Assembly (NCBI GenBank): GCA_019240215.1
Contig: JAFAYQ010000041.1
Coordinates: 1-63,201 of the forward strand
Direction of reading: 5' to 3'
Source: Actinomycetota bacterium
GTDB lineage: Bacteria; Actinomycetota; Actinomycetes; Streptosporangiales; Streptosporangiaceae
Length of the DNA: 63,201 nucleotides
The translations under genes were made by a program, and so were the position numbers. This document shows positions 47,261 to 56,937 of the stretch, one piece after another. The notes below the pieces were generated by a model. That model saw only the letters and a list, made by a program, of their open reading frames with translations, did not search any database and was not told the origin of the DNA. How positions within the stretch are numbered: the first letter of the stretch is position 1; each line of letters opens with the position of its first letter.

Positions 47261-49434
47261 CCTTGCGCGGCGGGGGACGCGACCCGCGCGGCGGATCGGG
47301 CAGCGGCCGTGGTGGCCTGGGTCCCGGCCGCCCCGGGCCGGTGCGCGGGGGCGGGCCGGCCTCCCGCCGCCCGGGTGACGAACGGCGGCTGCGCCCGGTG
47401 AGCCAGAACGGCGGGCCCGGCTCGCCGCGCGGGCCCCGGAGCCAGCCGCCGCGGGGGAAGCCGCAGGCTCCCAAGCCGCAGCCGCCCCGGTCGCAGAACC
47501 GCACCGGCCAGCCGCCGCACGGCCCGGGTGGCCACGGACCGGGTCACGGACCGGCGGGCCGCCCCGGCCTGACCCGCAACGGCCGCCCGCCGCACCCGCC
47601 GCGCCGCAGCGTGGTGCGCCGGGTGCTGCGCCCGCGGGCCGACCCGGCCCGGCGGCTCGGCATCACCCTGCTGGCCATCGCGTTCGTGATTTCGCTGTTC
47701 GCGGGCCGGCTGGTGCAGCTGCAGGGTTTCCAGTCCAGCACCTACAAGCAGCTGGCGGACAAGCAGCGGCTGCAGACCGAGACCACCCCGGCCATGCGCG
47801 GTGAGATCACCGCCGCCAACGGCCAGGTGCTGGCCATGACCGTGCAGACCTACCTGGTGTACGCGGACCCGGCCGAGATGACCCAGGCGGAGCTGCCGCA
47901 GGTCGCCAGCCAGCTCGCGACCCCGCTGGGGATGGACTCGAGCGCGGTGCTGAACCTGCTGCAGAACCCGACCTCGCCGCAGTACGTGGTGCTGAAGAAG
48001 GGCGTCAGCCAGGCCGACGCCAACCAGATCAAGTCGATGAGCCTGGCCGGCGACCCGCAAGCGGCCAAGTTGGCAGGCCAGACCAACGGGTCGGTCACGT
48101 TCAGCGGGCTGCCCGGCATCTCGATGACCGGCAGCTACGCCCGCGTCTACCCGGACGGCGCCTCGACCTCGAACCTGCTCGGGATCACCAGCACCACCGC
48201 CGCGGGCGGCCTCAACGGCGCGGCCGGCCTGGAGCTGAGCGACAACGCGCTGCTGGCCGGCAAGGCGGGCCAGGAGCAGTTCCAGGTGTCCACCAACGGG
48301 GAGCAGATCCCGCTGGCGGGGGCCAAGAACACCCCGGCCGTCAACGGCAGCAACCTGCAGCTGACGATCGTGCCCACCCTGCAGTGGGAGGCCCAGCAGG
48401 CCTGCCAGCAGCAGGTGGAGAAGACCGACGCGGACAGCTGCACGGTGGTCATCGAGCAGCCCAAGACCGGCAAGATCCTGGCCATGGCCCAGTGGCCGGC
48501 CTACTCGGCCACCGGGGCGGCCGGATCCACCAGCGAAAACCTGGCCGTCCAGGACGTGTTCGAGCCGGGCAGCACGGCCAAGGTCATCACCGCCGCGGCC
48601 GCGATGGAAAAGGGCGGCCAGAAGATCACCAGCACCTACACGGTGCCCGATTCGATCGTCGAGGACGGCTTCAGCTTCCACGACGCCGAGACCCACCCGA
48701 CCATGCGCTGGACCATCGCCGGCATCCTGGCCAACTCCAGCAACGACGGCATGGTCCAGGTGGTCAAGCACGTGCCCCCGCAGACCCAGTACCAGTACCT
48801 GCGGAACTTCGGGATCGGCTCGGTGACCGGCCTGAACCTGCCGGGGGAGAGCCAGGGCATCCTGCCCGCGCCCTCGGCGTGGTGGGGCAACGAGCGGTTC
48901 ACGCTGTCGTTCGGCCAGGGTGTGGACGCCGACGCGGTGCAGATGGCCAGCATCTACTCGACCATCGCCAACGGGGGCGTGCGGGTCCAGCCGACCCTGG
49001 TCCAGGGCACCACCAGCAGCTCGGGGGCCTACCACGCGGCGGCCGCCGCTCCGACCCGGCGGGTCATCCAGCCGAGCACCGCCAAGTCCCTGATCGCGGC
49101 GATGCAGCAGGTTCCGGCCGTCGACCAGGAAGCCAACGAGCCGTGGGGGATCATCCCCGGCTACGCGATCGCGGCCAAGACCGGTACCTCCCAGGAGTGG
49201 GACGCGGCCCAGAAGTGCCTGTGCAAGTACGGGGCCAGCTACATCGGCATGGCCCCGGGCGACAACCCGTCGCTGGTGGTCGCGGTCAACGTGCAGAACC
49301 CCAAGAAGGGCGGATACTTCGGCGACGTGGTGGCCGGGCCGGTCTTCTACAAGGTGATGGAATTCGCCCTGCAGACCATGAAGATCCCGCCGGACGGGGC
49401 CAAGCCTGCCGACGTGCCGCTCACGGGGCCCTGA
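47257..49434 (+). CDS. ftsI: Penicillin-binding protein 3 (FtsI)
   Basis: 725 residues. About 130 cytoplasmic residues rich in Gly, Pro and Arg precede the membrane helix (about 132-154, LGITLLAIAFVISLFAG). The dimerisation/pedestal domain follows, then the transpeptidase with S439-TAK (SxxK in FEPGSTAKV), S494-SN (SxN) and K641-TGT in AAKTGTSQEW. It cross-links septal peptidoglycan. No PASTA domains seen. GTG/ATG overlap with ftsL; 18 bp before murE. Confidence 0.96.
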   Translation: MTLRGGGRDPRGGSGSGRGGLGPGRPGPVRGGGPASRRPGDERRLRPVSQNGGPGSPRGPRSQPPRGKPQAPKPQPPRSQNRTGQPPHGPGGHGPGHGPAGRPGLTRNGRPPHPPRRSVVRRVLRPRADPARRLGITLLAIAFVISLFAGRLVQLQGFQSSTYKQLADKQRLQTETTPAMRGEITAANGQVLAMTVQTYLVYADPAEMTQAELPQVASQLATPLGMDSSAVLNLLQNPTSPQYVVLKKGVSQADANQIKSMSLAGDPQAAKLAGQTNGSVTFSGLPGISMTGSYARVYPDGASTSNLLGITSTTAAGGLNGAAGLELSDNALLAGKAGQEQFQVSTNGEQIPLAGAKNTPAVNGSNLQLTIVPTLQWEAQQACQQQVEKTDADSCTVVIEQPKTGKILAMAQWPAYSATGAAGSTSENLAVQDVFEPGSTAKVITAAAAMEKGGQKITSTYTVPDSIVEDGFSFHDAETHPTMRWTIAGILANSSNDGMVQVVKHVPPQTQYQYLRNFGIGSVTGLNLPGESQGILPAPSAWWGNERFTLSFGQGVDADAVQMASIYSTIANGGVRVQPTLVQGTTSSSGAYHAAAAAPTRRVIQPSTAKSLIAAMQQVPAVDQEANEPWGIIPGYAIAAKTGTSQEWDAAQKCLCKYGASYIGMAPGDNPSLVVAVNVQNPKKGGYFGDVVAGPVFYKVMEFALQTMKIPPDGAKPADVPLTGP

Positions 49435-49452
49435 GAGAGGTAACCTCTGCGC

Positions 49453-51033
49453 GTGTCCGTGGCCATCCGTCCCTCTCACCCGGACCCCCGCCCACTCTCC
49501 GGTCTGGGGTTGCTGCTCGGCGTCAGATTGACCGCTGACGCTGATGACTTTCCCTTCCCGCCGGACGATTCGGCGGCGGTGACCGGTGTCACCCACGACT
49601 CCCGGGCGGTGCGGCCCGGGGACCTGTACGCGGCGCTGCCCGGCAGCCGGGTGCACGGGGCCGAGTTCTGCGCGGCCGCGGTGGCGGCCGGGGCGGTCGC
49701 GGTGCTGACCGACCCGGGCGGCCGGGACAAGGCGGCCGCCAGCGGGGTCCCGGTGTTCGTGGTCAACGACCCGCGGGCCCGGCTCGGCGAGGTGGCCTGC
49801 TGGGTGTACGGCGACCCGTCCCGGCGGCTGCGGCTGATCGGCGTGACCGGCACCAGCGGCAAGACCACCACCAGCTACCTGGTCGAGGCCGGGCTGCGGC
49901 GGGCAGGCCACGTGACCGGGCTGATCGGCGGGGTGGAGACCCGGATCGGCCCCGAGCTGCTGGCCAGCGAGCTGACCACCCCGGAGGCGACCGATCTGCA
50001 GGCGCTGCTGGCCACCATGGTCAAGCGGGACGTGACCGCCGCCGCCATGGAGGTGTCCAGCCACGCGCTGGCGCTCGGCCGGGTGGCGGGCACCCACTAC
50101 GACGTCGCCATCTTCACCAACCTGTCCCAGGACCACCTGGACTTCCACGCCGACCTGGAGGACTACTTCCAGGCCAAGGCCCGGCTATTCACCCCCGAGT
50201 ACGCCGAGGCGGCGGTGGTGAACATCGACGACGGGCACGGACGGCGGCTGGCGGCCAGCGCCCCGATCCCGGTCACCACGTTCTCGGCCAGCGGTAACCG
50301 GGAGGCGGACTGGCGGGCGGAGAACGTCCGGGTCGGCGCGGACGGCAGCACGTTCCGGGTCATCGGCCCGGGCGGGGTGGAAGCCGACGCCCAGCTGGCC
50401 CTGGTCGGGCCGTTCAACGTGGCCAACGCCCTGGGCGCGATCGTGGCGCTGGTCGAGGCGGGCATCGGCCTGGACGACGCGGTGGCCGGGGTCGGCTCCT
50501 GCCCGGGGGTGCCCGGCCGCCTCGAGCGGGTCGACACCACCGGCATCGACCCCGACCTGACCGTGCTGGTCGACTACTCGCACAAGCCCGGCGCGGTCGA
50601 GGCGGTGCTGGGCGCGCTGCGCCCGGTGACCCAGGGCCGGCTGATCATCGTGCTCGGCTGCGGCGGCGACCGCGACCGGGCCAAGCGCCCGCTGATGGGC
50701 GCGGCCGCGGCCGACCTGGCCGATGTGGCCGTCTTCACCAGCGACAACCCGCGCAGCGAAGACCCGCTGGCCATCCTGGCGGCGATGCTGGACGGGGCGA
50801 TCGAGGTGCCGGAGCGGCGCCGGGCGCACGTGATCATGGAACCCGACCGGGCGGCCGCGATCGGCCTGGCCGTCGCCATGGCCGGCAAGGGCGACGTGGT
50901 GCTGGTGGCGGGCAAGGGCCACGAACGCGGCCAGTACGGGCAGGGCACCGTGCTCCCGTTCGACGATCGTGAGGTCACCGCCGAGGCACTGCGGCGCCGG
51001 GCCCAGGCGGCCCGGCCGAGGGGAGAACTGTGA
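49453..51033 (+). CDS. murE: UDP-MurNAc-tripeptide synthetase, meso-DAP type
   Basis: 526 residues. Adds the third peptide residue to UDP-MurNAc-dipeptide. The three domains are clear: THDSRAVRPGDLYAALPGSRVHG, ATP loop GVTGTSGKTTTSYLVEAGL, AAMEVSSHALALGRVAG and NLSQDHLDFHADLEDY, then DYSHKPGAVEAVL. SDNPRSEDP in the C-terminal domain is the motif that selects meso-diaminopimelate rather than Lys. GTGA overlap with murF. Confidence 0.96.
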   Translation: MSVAIRPSHPDPRPLSGLGLLLGVRLTADADDFPFPPDDSAAVTGVTHDSRAVRPGDLYAALPGSRVHGAEFCAAAVAAGAVAVLTDPGGRDKAAASGVPVFVVNDPRARLGEVACWVYGDPSRRLRLIGVTGTSGKTTTSYLVEAGLRRAGHVTGLIGGVETRIGPELLASELTTPEATDLQALLATMVKRDVTAAAMEVSSHALALGRVAGTHYDVAIFTNLSQDHLDFHADLEDYFQAKARLFTPEYAEAAVVNIDDGHGRRLAASAPIPVTTFSASGNREADWRAENVRVGADGSTFRVIGPGGVEADAQLALVGPFNVANALGAIVALVEAGIGLDDAVAGVGSCPGVPGRLERVDTTGIDPDLTVLVDYSHKPGAVEAVLGALRPVTQGRLIIVLGCGGDRDRAKRPLMGAAAADLADVAVFTSDNPRSEDPLAILAAMLDGAIEVPERRRAHVIMEPDRAAAIGLAVAMAGKGDVVLVAGKGHERGQYGQGTVLPFDDREVTAEALRRRAQAARPRGEL

Positions 51034-52442
51034 TCCCGCTCTCGCTCGACGAGATCGCCCGGGCGACCGGGGCGCGGCTGGACGGCGGGGCCGACCCGGC
51101 CGCGGTGGTGACCGGCCCGGTGGTGATCGACTCGCGCCGGGTGAGCCCCGGCGGCCTGTTCGCCGCGGTCGAAGGGGAGCGGGTGGACGGGCACGACTAC
51201 GCCGCCACCGCCCGCGCGGCCGGCGCGGTCGCCATGCTCGGCACCCGCCCGGCCGGGGTGCCCGCGCTGATCGTCGACGACGTGCCGGGCGCGCTGGCCA
51301 AGCTGGCCCAGGAAGCGGTGGCCCGGCTGCCGCAGGTGACGATCGCCGGCCTGACCGGCTCGGCCGGCAAGACCTCGACCAAGGACCTGACCGCCCAGCT
51401 GGTCGAGCGGCTCGGCCCGACGATCTCGCCCGAGGGCTCCTACAACAACGAGTTCGGGTTCCCGCTGACCGTGCTGCGGGCCGACGAGCAGACCCGGTTC
51501 ATGGTGCTGGAGCTGGCCGCCCGCGGGCCCGGGCACATCGCGTTCCTGTGCGAGATCGCCCCGCCCCGGGTCGGCGCGGTGCTCAACGTCGGGCACGCCC
51601 ACACCGGCGAGTTCGGCGGCATCGAGCAGGTCGCCCGGGCCAAGGGGGAGCTGCCGGCCGCGCTGCCGGCGGCGACGGCCGGCGGGGTCGCCATCCTCAA
51701 CGCCGACGACCACCGGGTGCGGGCGATGGCCAGCCGGACCGAGGCCCGGATCGTCACGTTCGGCCTCGACGGGGCCGACTTCACCGCCACCGGGGTCCGG
51801 CTGGACGAGCTCGGCCGCCCGTCGTTCACGCTCATCACCCCCGCTGGGTCGGCGCCGGTGCAGATGCAGCTGCACGGCGCTCACCAGGTGCCGAACGCGC
51901 TGGCGGCGGCCGCGATCGCGGCCGAGCTGGGGCTGGACCCCGGCGGCATCGCCGACGGCCTGTCGACCGCGACCGCCCGCAGCCGGTGGCGGATGGAGGT
52001 CCAGCAGGCCCCCGGCGGGGTGACCGTGATCAACGACGCCTACAACGCCAACCCCGAGTCGGTCCGGGCGGCGCTGGACGCGCTCGGGCACCTGGCCCGC
52101 GGCCGGCGGTCGTTCGCGGTGCTGGGCCAGATGGCCGAGCTGGGTGAGGAGTCACGCGACAGCCACCTGGAAGCCGGCGAGCACGCGGCGGGAACTGGCG
52201 TGGCTGGTCTTATCGTTGTCGGCAAGGAAGCTGAACCCATCCTGGACGGGGCCCTGGCCACCTCGGGCTGGCACGGCGAGGCGATCGGCGTGCCCGACAT
52301 CCCGGCGGCGATCGCGGCGCTGCGCGGCCGGCTCAACGCCGGCGACGTCGTGCTGGTCAAGGCCTCCCGCGCGGCCGGGCTGGAACGCGTCGCCGCCGAG
52401 CTGCTGTCGCAGCCGCCCAGCGAAAAGGAGACGGCCCAGTGA
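51030..52442 (+). CDS. murF: UDP-MurNAc-pentapeptide synthetase
   Basis: 470 residues. Adds D-Ala-D-Ala to UDP-MurNAc-tripeptide. Landmarks: [26 protein letters not shown] loop [51 protein letters not shown], and the end domain [19 protein letters not shown] and [20 protein letters not shown] start overlaps murE stop; its stop overlaps mraY GTG. Confidence 0.96.
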   Translation: MIPLSLDEIARATGARLDGGADPAAVVTGPVVIDSRRVSPGGLFAAVEGERVDGHDYAATARAAGAVAMLGTRPAGVPALIVDDVPGALAKLAQEAVARLPQVTIAGLTGSAGKTSTKDLTAQLVERLGPTISPEGSYNNEFGFPLTVLRADEQTRFMVLELAARGPGHIAFLCEIAPPRVGAVLNVGHAHTGEFGGIEQVARAKGELPAALPAATAGGVAILNADDHRVRAMASRTEARIVTFGLDGADFTATGVRLDELGRPSFTLITPAGSAPVQMQLHGAHQVPNALAAAAIAAELGLDPGGIADGLSTATARSRWRMEVQQAPGGVTVINDAYNANPESVRAALDALGHLARGRRSFAVLGQMAELGEESRDSHLEAGEHAAGTGVAGLIVVGKEAEPILDGALATSGWHGEAIGVPDIPAAIAALRGRLNAGDVVLVKASRAAGLERVAAELLSQPPSEKETAQ

Positions 52443-53494
52443 AGGCCCTTCTGATCTCGGCCGCGGTGTCGATGGCGGTGGCGCTGCTCGGCACCCCCAT
52501 CGCCATCCGGGTGTTCACCCGGCAGGGCTACGGGCAGCCGATCCGCGAGGAGGGCCCGGCCGGGCACTCCTCCAAGCGGGGCACGCCGACCATGGGCGGC
52601 ACGGTGATGATCATCGCCACCCTGATCGGCTACTTCGCCGGGCATCTGGCCACCGGCGAGCCGGTCTCGGTGTCCGGCCTGCTGGTGCTGTTCCTGATGA
52701 CCGGGCTGGGCGCGGTCGGGTTCGCGGACGACTTCATCAAGCTGTACAAGCAGCGCAGCCTGGGCCTGCGCAGCGGGGCCAAGCTGGCCGGCCAGGTCAT
52801 CGTCGGGGTGGTGTTCGCCGTGCTGGCGCTGCACTTCCCGGACGGCTACGACCTGACCCCGGCCTCCAGCCACCTGTCGTTCCTGGCCGACTTCGGCATC
52901 TCGATCGGGCCGGTCTTCTTCGTCGCGTTCGTGGTGGCGATGGTGGCGGGGACGTCAAACGCGGTCAACCTGACCGACGGGCTGGACGGGCTGGCGACCG
53001 GGGCCACGATCCTGGTGCTGGTCGCCTACGTCATCATCGGTAACTGGCAGCTCCGCAACGACTGCACGTCCGGACTGGCCCCCAACTGCTACGACGTCCG
53101 GGACCCGCTGGACCTGGCGGTGGTCGCGGCCGCGCTGATGGCGGCCTGCGTCGGGTTCCTGTGGTGGAACGCCCCGCCGGCCCGGATCTTCATGGGCGAC
53201 ACCGGCTCGCTGGCCATCGGCGGCGCGCTGGCCGGGCTGGCTGTCACCACCCGCACCGAGCTGCTGCTGCTCATCCTGGGCGGCCTGTTCGTGATCGTCA
53301 CGCTGTCGGTCATCATCCAGGTCGGGTCGTTCAAGATGACCGGTAAACGGGTGTTCCGGATGGCCCCGCTGCAACACCACTTCGAGTTGCTGGGCTGGGC
53401 CGAGACCACGATCGTGGTCAGATTCTGGGTCATCTCCGGCATGTTCGTCGCGCTCGGCCTGGGTGTCTTCTACGTGGGCTGGTTCCCCAAGTAG
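52439..53494 (+). CDS. mraY: Phospho-MurNAc-pentapeptide transferase
   Basis: 351 residues with about ten membrane helices. Joins UDP-MurNAc-pentapeptide to undecaprenyl phosphate to make lipid I. Motifs: [45 protein letters not shown] with the catalytic Asp, [14 protein letters not shown] and [13 protein letters not shown]. After it the normal neighbour murD is missing; ftsW follows after 82 bp. Confidence 0.97.
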   Translation: MKALLISAAVSMAVALLGTPIAIRVFTRQGYGQPIREEGPAGHSSKRGTPTMGGTVMIIATLIGYFAGHLATGEPVSVSGLLVLFLMTGLGAVGFADDFIKLYKQRSLGLRSGAKLAGQVIVGVVFAVLALHFPDGYDLTPASSHLSFLADFGISIGPVFFVAFVVAMVAGTSNAVNLTDGLDGLATGATILVLVAYVIIGNWQLRNDCTSGLAPNCYDVRDPLDLAVVAAALMAACVGFLWWNAPPARIFMGDTGSLAIGGALAGLAVTTRTELLLLILGGLFVIVTLSVIIQVGSFKMTGKRVFRMAPLQHHFELLGWAETTIVVRFWVISGMFVALGLGVFYVGWFPK

Positions 53495-53576
53495 GACCCG
53501 GCCAAAGTAGGAGCAGATTGCGCGACACGCGCCGGATCTCCCCGGTATCGGCGGCCTGTCCGCCGAGACTGAGACC

Positions 53577-54908
53577 ATGGTGGAGCGTGTGGTTGATGCC
53601 CGGGCGGGCCTGGGCGGGCCGGCCAACGGTGCGGCGGACCCGGCGGGCGAAGGTGGCCTGACCGGACTCGGCTCGTCGTCGGTGACCGCGGCCTGGGACC
53701 GGCTGACCACCTGGCGGGCGCTACTCGACCGGCCGCTGACCTCGTACTACCTGATCATCGGGATCACCGGGCTGCTGCTCGGGCTGGGCCTGGTGATGGT
53801 GCTGTCGACCTCCTCGGTGCAGGACCTGGCCGAGGGCCTGCCGCCCTACTCCGACTTCAAGAAGCAGCTGCTGGGCGCCCTGATCGGGCTGCCGGTCATG
53901 TACCTGGCAGCCCGGTCGTCGCCCCGGCTGTTCCGGGCGGCCGCCTACCCGCTGCTGGGGGTGTCGATCGTCGGCCTCGGGCTGACCCTGATCCCCTCGG
54001 TGGGCCGGTCGGCCTACGGCGCGTCCCGCTGGATCGCGGTCGGGCCGCTGCAGCTGCAGCCGTCCGAGTTCGCCAAGCTGGCGCTGGTGCTGTGGGGGGC
54101 GGACCTGCTGGCACGCAAGGAACGGCTGCGCCAGCTGGAAGACTGGCGGCACCTGCTGATCCCGCTGCTGCCCGGCGCCGGGCTGCTGTCGATGCTGGTC
54201 ATGGCCGGTGACGACCTCGGCACCACGTTCGTGCTGCTGGTCATCTTCATCACCCTGCTGTGGGTGATCGGCACCCCGGGTCGCATCTTCGGCGGCATGC
54301 TGGCGCTGATGGCCCTGGTCATGGTGCTGCTGGCGGTCACCTCCTCCTACCGGCTGAAGCGGCTGACCGGGTTCGTGAACCCGGTCGGCGGCCCGATGGG
54401 CCCCGACATGCAGGGCATCCAGGGCAAGTACGCGGTGGGCTCGGGCGGCTTGTTCGGGGTCGGTCTCGGGGCCAGCGGGGAGAAGTGGGGCTACGTGCCC
54501 GAGTCGACCTCCGACTTCATCTTCGCGATCATCGGGGAAGAGCTCGGCCTGGTGGGCACGCTCTGTGTCTGCCTGCTCTACGGAGGGCTGGCGTTCGCGG
54601 GACTGCGGGTGGCCCGCCGGGTGCAGGACACCTTCTCCCGCTTGGGTGCGGCCGCCATTACCGCCTGGATCGTCATGCAGGCTGTGGTAAATATCGGTGC
54701 GGTAATAGGAGTGTTGCCAATTACCGGTGTGCCCCTCCCGCTGGTCTCGGCCGGCCTATCCTCGCTATTGGTCACGATGGTCGCTCTCGGCATGCTCATG
54801 TCGTTCGCTCGGCGCGAGCCCGGGGCACGGGAGGCACTGGCGGCACGCGGCCCGGCGTTGCCGTTGCGTCTTCTAAGCTGGCTTGGCCTGACGCAGCGAT
54901 CTGACTGA
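53577..54908 (+). CDS. ftsW: Lipid II polymerase FtsW
   Basis: 443 residues, SEDS family, with ten membrane helices and a short 45-residue N-terminal lead. Signature segments: LGLGLVMVLSTSS, GPLQLQPSEFAKLALVLW, VMAGDDLGTTFVLLVIFITLLW, ALGASGEKWGYVPESTSDFIFAIIGEELG-type stretch and GVPLPLVSAGLSSLLVTM. It polymerises lipid II with FtsI. Its ATG lacks a good ribosome-binding site and is 10 bp behind a hairpin (53548-53566). Confidence 0.95.
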   Translation: MVERVVDARAGLGGPANGAADPAGEGGLTGLGSSSVTAAWDRLTTWRALLDRPLTSYYLIIGITGLLLGLGLVMVLSTSSVQDLAEGLPPYSDFKKQLLGALIGLPVMYLAARSSPRLFRAAAYPLLGVSIVGLGLTLIPSVGRSAYGASRWIAVGPLQLQPSEFAKLALVLWGADLLARKERLRQLEDWRHLLIPLLPGAGLLSMLVMAGDDLGTTFVLLVIFITLLWVIGTPGRIFGGMLALMALVMVLLAVTSSYRLKRLTGFVNPVGGPMGPDMQGIQGKYAVGSGGLFGVGLGASGEKWGYVPESTSDFIFAIIGEELGLVGTLCVCLLYGGLAFAGLRVARRVQDTFSRLGAAAITAWIVMQAVVNIGAVIGVLPITGVPLPLVSAGLSSLLVTMVALGMLMSFARREPGAREALAARGPALPLRLLSWLGLTQRSD

Positions 54909-54923
54909 ACGAAAGGCCCAGCG

Positions 54924-56765
54924 ATGAGGGTTGTACTCGCCGGCGGCGGATCCGCCGGTCATATCGAACCGGCTCTCGCGGTCGCGGACGCGCTGCGGCG
55001 CGCCGACCCGCGCGCCATGATCATCTGCCTGGGCACCGAACGAGGACTCGAGGGCCGACTGGTCCCGATGCGCGGTTACGAGCTGGCGATGATCCCGGCC
55101 GTGCCGATGCCCCGGTCCGTCACCCCCCGCCTGCTGGCGGTGCCGGGCAAGCTGGCGGGCGCGGTCAGCGCCGCGGCCGGGGTGCTGGACCGGATGAAGG
55201 CCGACGTGCTGGTGGGGTTCGGCGGTTACGTGTCCACCCCCGGCTACCTGGCCGCCCGCCGCCGCCACGTGCCGATCGTGGTGCACGAGGCCAACCCGCG
55301 GCCGGGACTGGCCAACAAGCTGGGGGCACGGCTGACCGAGAACGTGTTCACCGGCCACCCCGCTACCCAGCTGGCGCACGCCACCTACCTGGGCATCCCG
55401 ATCCGGCGGGAGATCGCCGACCTGGACCGGCTGGGGCTGGGCGACAAGGCCCGGGCCCACTTCGGGCTGCGCCCGGACCTGCCGGTGCTGCTGGTGACCG
55501 GCGGATCGCAGGGAGCCAGGTCGCTGAACAGCGCGCTGTACGGCGCGCTGGACTGGCTGCGCTCGGCCGGGGTGCAGGTGCTGCACGTGACCGGCCCCCG
55601 CAACGAGTCCGAGGCGCCGCCGCCGAACGGGGCACCGTACGTGGCGGTGCCGTACGTGGACCGGATGGACCTGGCCTACGCGGCAGCCGATTTCGCGCTG
55701 TGCCGGGCCGGCGCCATGACCTGCGCCGAGCTGACCGCGGTGGGCCTGCCCGCCGCCTACGTACCGCTGCCGCACGGCAACGGCGAGCAGCACCTGAACG
55801 CCGAGCCCATCGTGTCGGGCGGCGGCGGGCTGCTGGTCGAGGACGCGGAGCTGACCCCGGAGTGGATCCGCGACGTGCTGCTGCCGGTGCTGCTCGACAT
55901 CGACCGGGTCGCGAACATGTCCGAGGCGGCGGCCGCGCTCGGCCGCAAGGACGCCGACCGGGCGATGGCCGAGGCGATCATCGACGTGATCCGCCGGTCC
56001 CGCGAGCAGGGGACGCCCACCGGTTACGCAGGGCCCGGCGATCAGGCCGGACCGGACTTCCAGAACGCACCGGGCCAGCAGGCCCCCGGCCAGCCGGTGC
56101 CGCCGCGGCCGCCGGCCGGGGCTCAGCCCGGACCGGGCCAGCCGGTTCCCGGGCCGCCGGGGCCGGGCCAGCCGGTGGACGCGTTCCAGCCCGCACCAGG
56201 TGTGCGGCGCTCACCGAGCGCGCAGGGTACGCCGCGGTTCGAGCCCGCTCCGGGCCTGCAGCCGATGCCGACCCGGCCGCCAGCGCCGGGACCAGCACCG
56301 ATGCCCACGCGCCAGCCCATGCCCGATGCCCAGCCGATGGCGGGCGGGCAGCCGATGCCAGGCGGGCAGCCGATGCCCGGGCAGGCCATGCCCGGCCAGC
56401 AGCCGCCGCGACCCGTACCTCGCCCGGCCCCCGGCCCCGCGCAGGCGGGGCCGCCGGCCGCGGCCGGTCCCGCCCCGGCTGACCCCGCGGGTCCCGGACG
56501 GCGTGAGCAGTGGCTCGAGCCGCGGACCCGGCGGGCGGCCGAGGTGTGGGGGAGCACCGACCCGGCCGCCGCGCCCCGCCCGGCCGGCCCCCAACCGTCA
56601 CCGAGTCCGGCCGGGCCGCCGCCGGCCGCGGCCGGGGGGCAGTACGCGCCGCCGCCGGACGCCGCTCCCGGCCCGCCTTGGGCCGAGGCCGAGCCGGCGC
56701 CCCAGCCGGAGCAGCGGCGGCCCGCGTCCCGTCGCGGCCAGCCCCGGCACGGCCGCCACCGCTGA
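54924..56765 (+). CDS. murG: MurG with a ~250-residue disordered C-terminal tail
   Basis: 613 residues; MurG is normally about 360. Residues 1-360 are complete Mur[76 protein letters not shown] and [13 protein letters not shown]. From residue 361 (about 56004) the frame runs on without a stop into a Pro/Gly/Gln-rich tail with PMPGGQ-type repeats and a basic end ([16 protein letters not shown]). It adds GlcNAc to lipid I. GTG-free ATG start; 172 bp before murC. Confidence 0.95.
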   Translation: MRVVLAGGGSAGHIEPALAVADALRRADPRAMIICLGTERGLEGRLVPMRGYELAMIPAVPMPRSVTPRLLAVPGKLAGAVSAAAGVLDRMKADVLVGFGGYVSTPGYLAARRRHVPIVVHEANPRPGLANKLGARLTENVFTGHPATQLAHATYLGIPIRREIADLDRLGLGDKARAHFGLRPDLPVLLVTGGSQGARSLNSALYGALDWLRSAGVQVLHVTGPRNESEAPPPNGAPYVAVPYVDRMDLAYAAADFALCRAGAMTCAELTAVGLPAAYVPLPHGNGEQHLNAEPIVSGGGGLLVEDAELTPEWIRDVLLPVLLDIDRVANMSEAAAALGRKDADRAMAEAIIDVIRRSREQGTPTGYAGPGDQAGPDFQNAPGQQAPGQPVPPRPPAGAQPGPGQPVPGPPGPGQPVDAFQPAPGVRRSPSAQGTPRFEPAPGLQPMPTRPPAPGPAPMPTRQPMPDAQPMAGGQPMPGGQPMPGQAMPGQQPPRPVPRPAPGPAQAGPPAAAGPAPADPAGPGRREQWLEPRTRRAAEVWGSTDPAAAPRPAGPQPSPSPAGPPPAAAGGQYAPPPDAAPGPPWAEAEPAPQPEQRRPASRRGQPRHGRHR

Positions 56766-56937
56766 CGCGGCCCGCCGCTGAACTGGCGGGACACCAACCT
56801 GAGGGGGACCTGACCCGGGTCCCGGGAGACGGGCCACCGGTGCGGCCAGCGGCTCGTTGATCAGCTGGACCGGCCTCGGCGTGGCGGCTGGCCTGGTGCG
56901 TGTCACCCGGCAGAATGAACAACAGGAGGACATCCCC

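Noticed and set aside
47248..50148. 966-codon minus-strand frame opposite ftsI and murE
   Set aside because: ftsI and murE are unmistakable on the + strand; the shadow is rich in Arg, Gly and Val without motifs.
53577..54908. Calling this gene rodA instead of ftsW
   Set aside because: Position in the dcw cluster between mraY and murG and next to ftsI's operon marks it as ftsW; sequence alone is not decisive between the two SEDS proteins.
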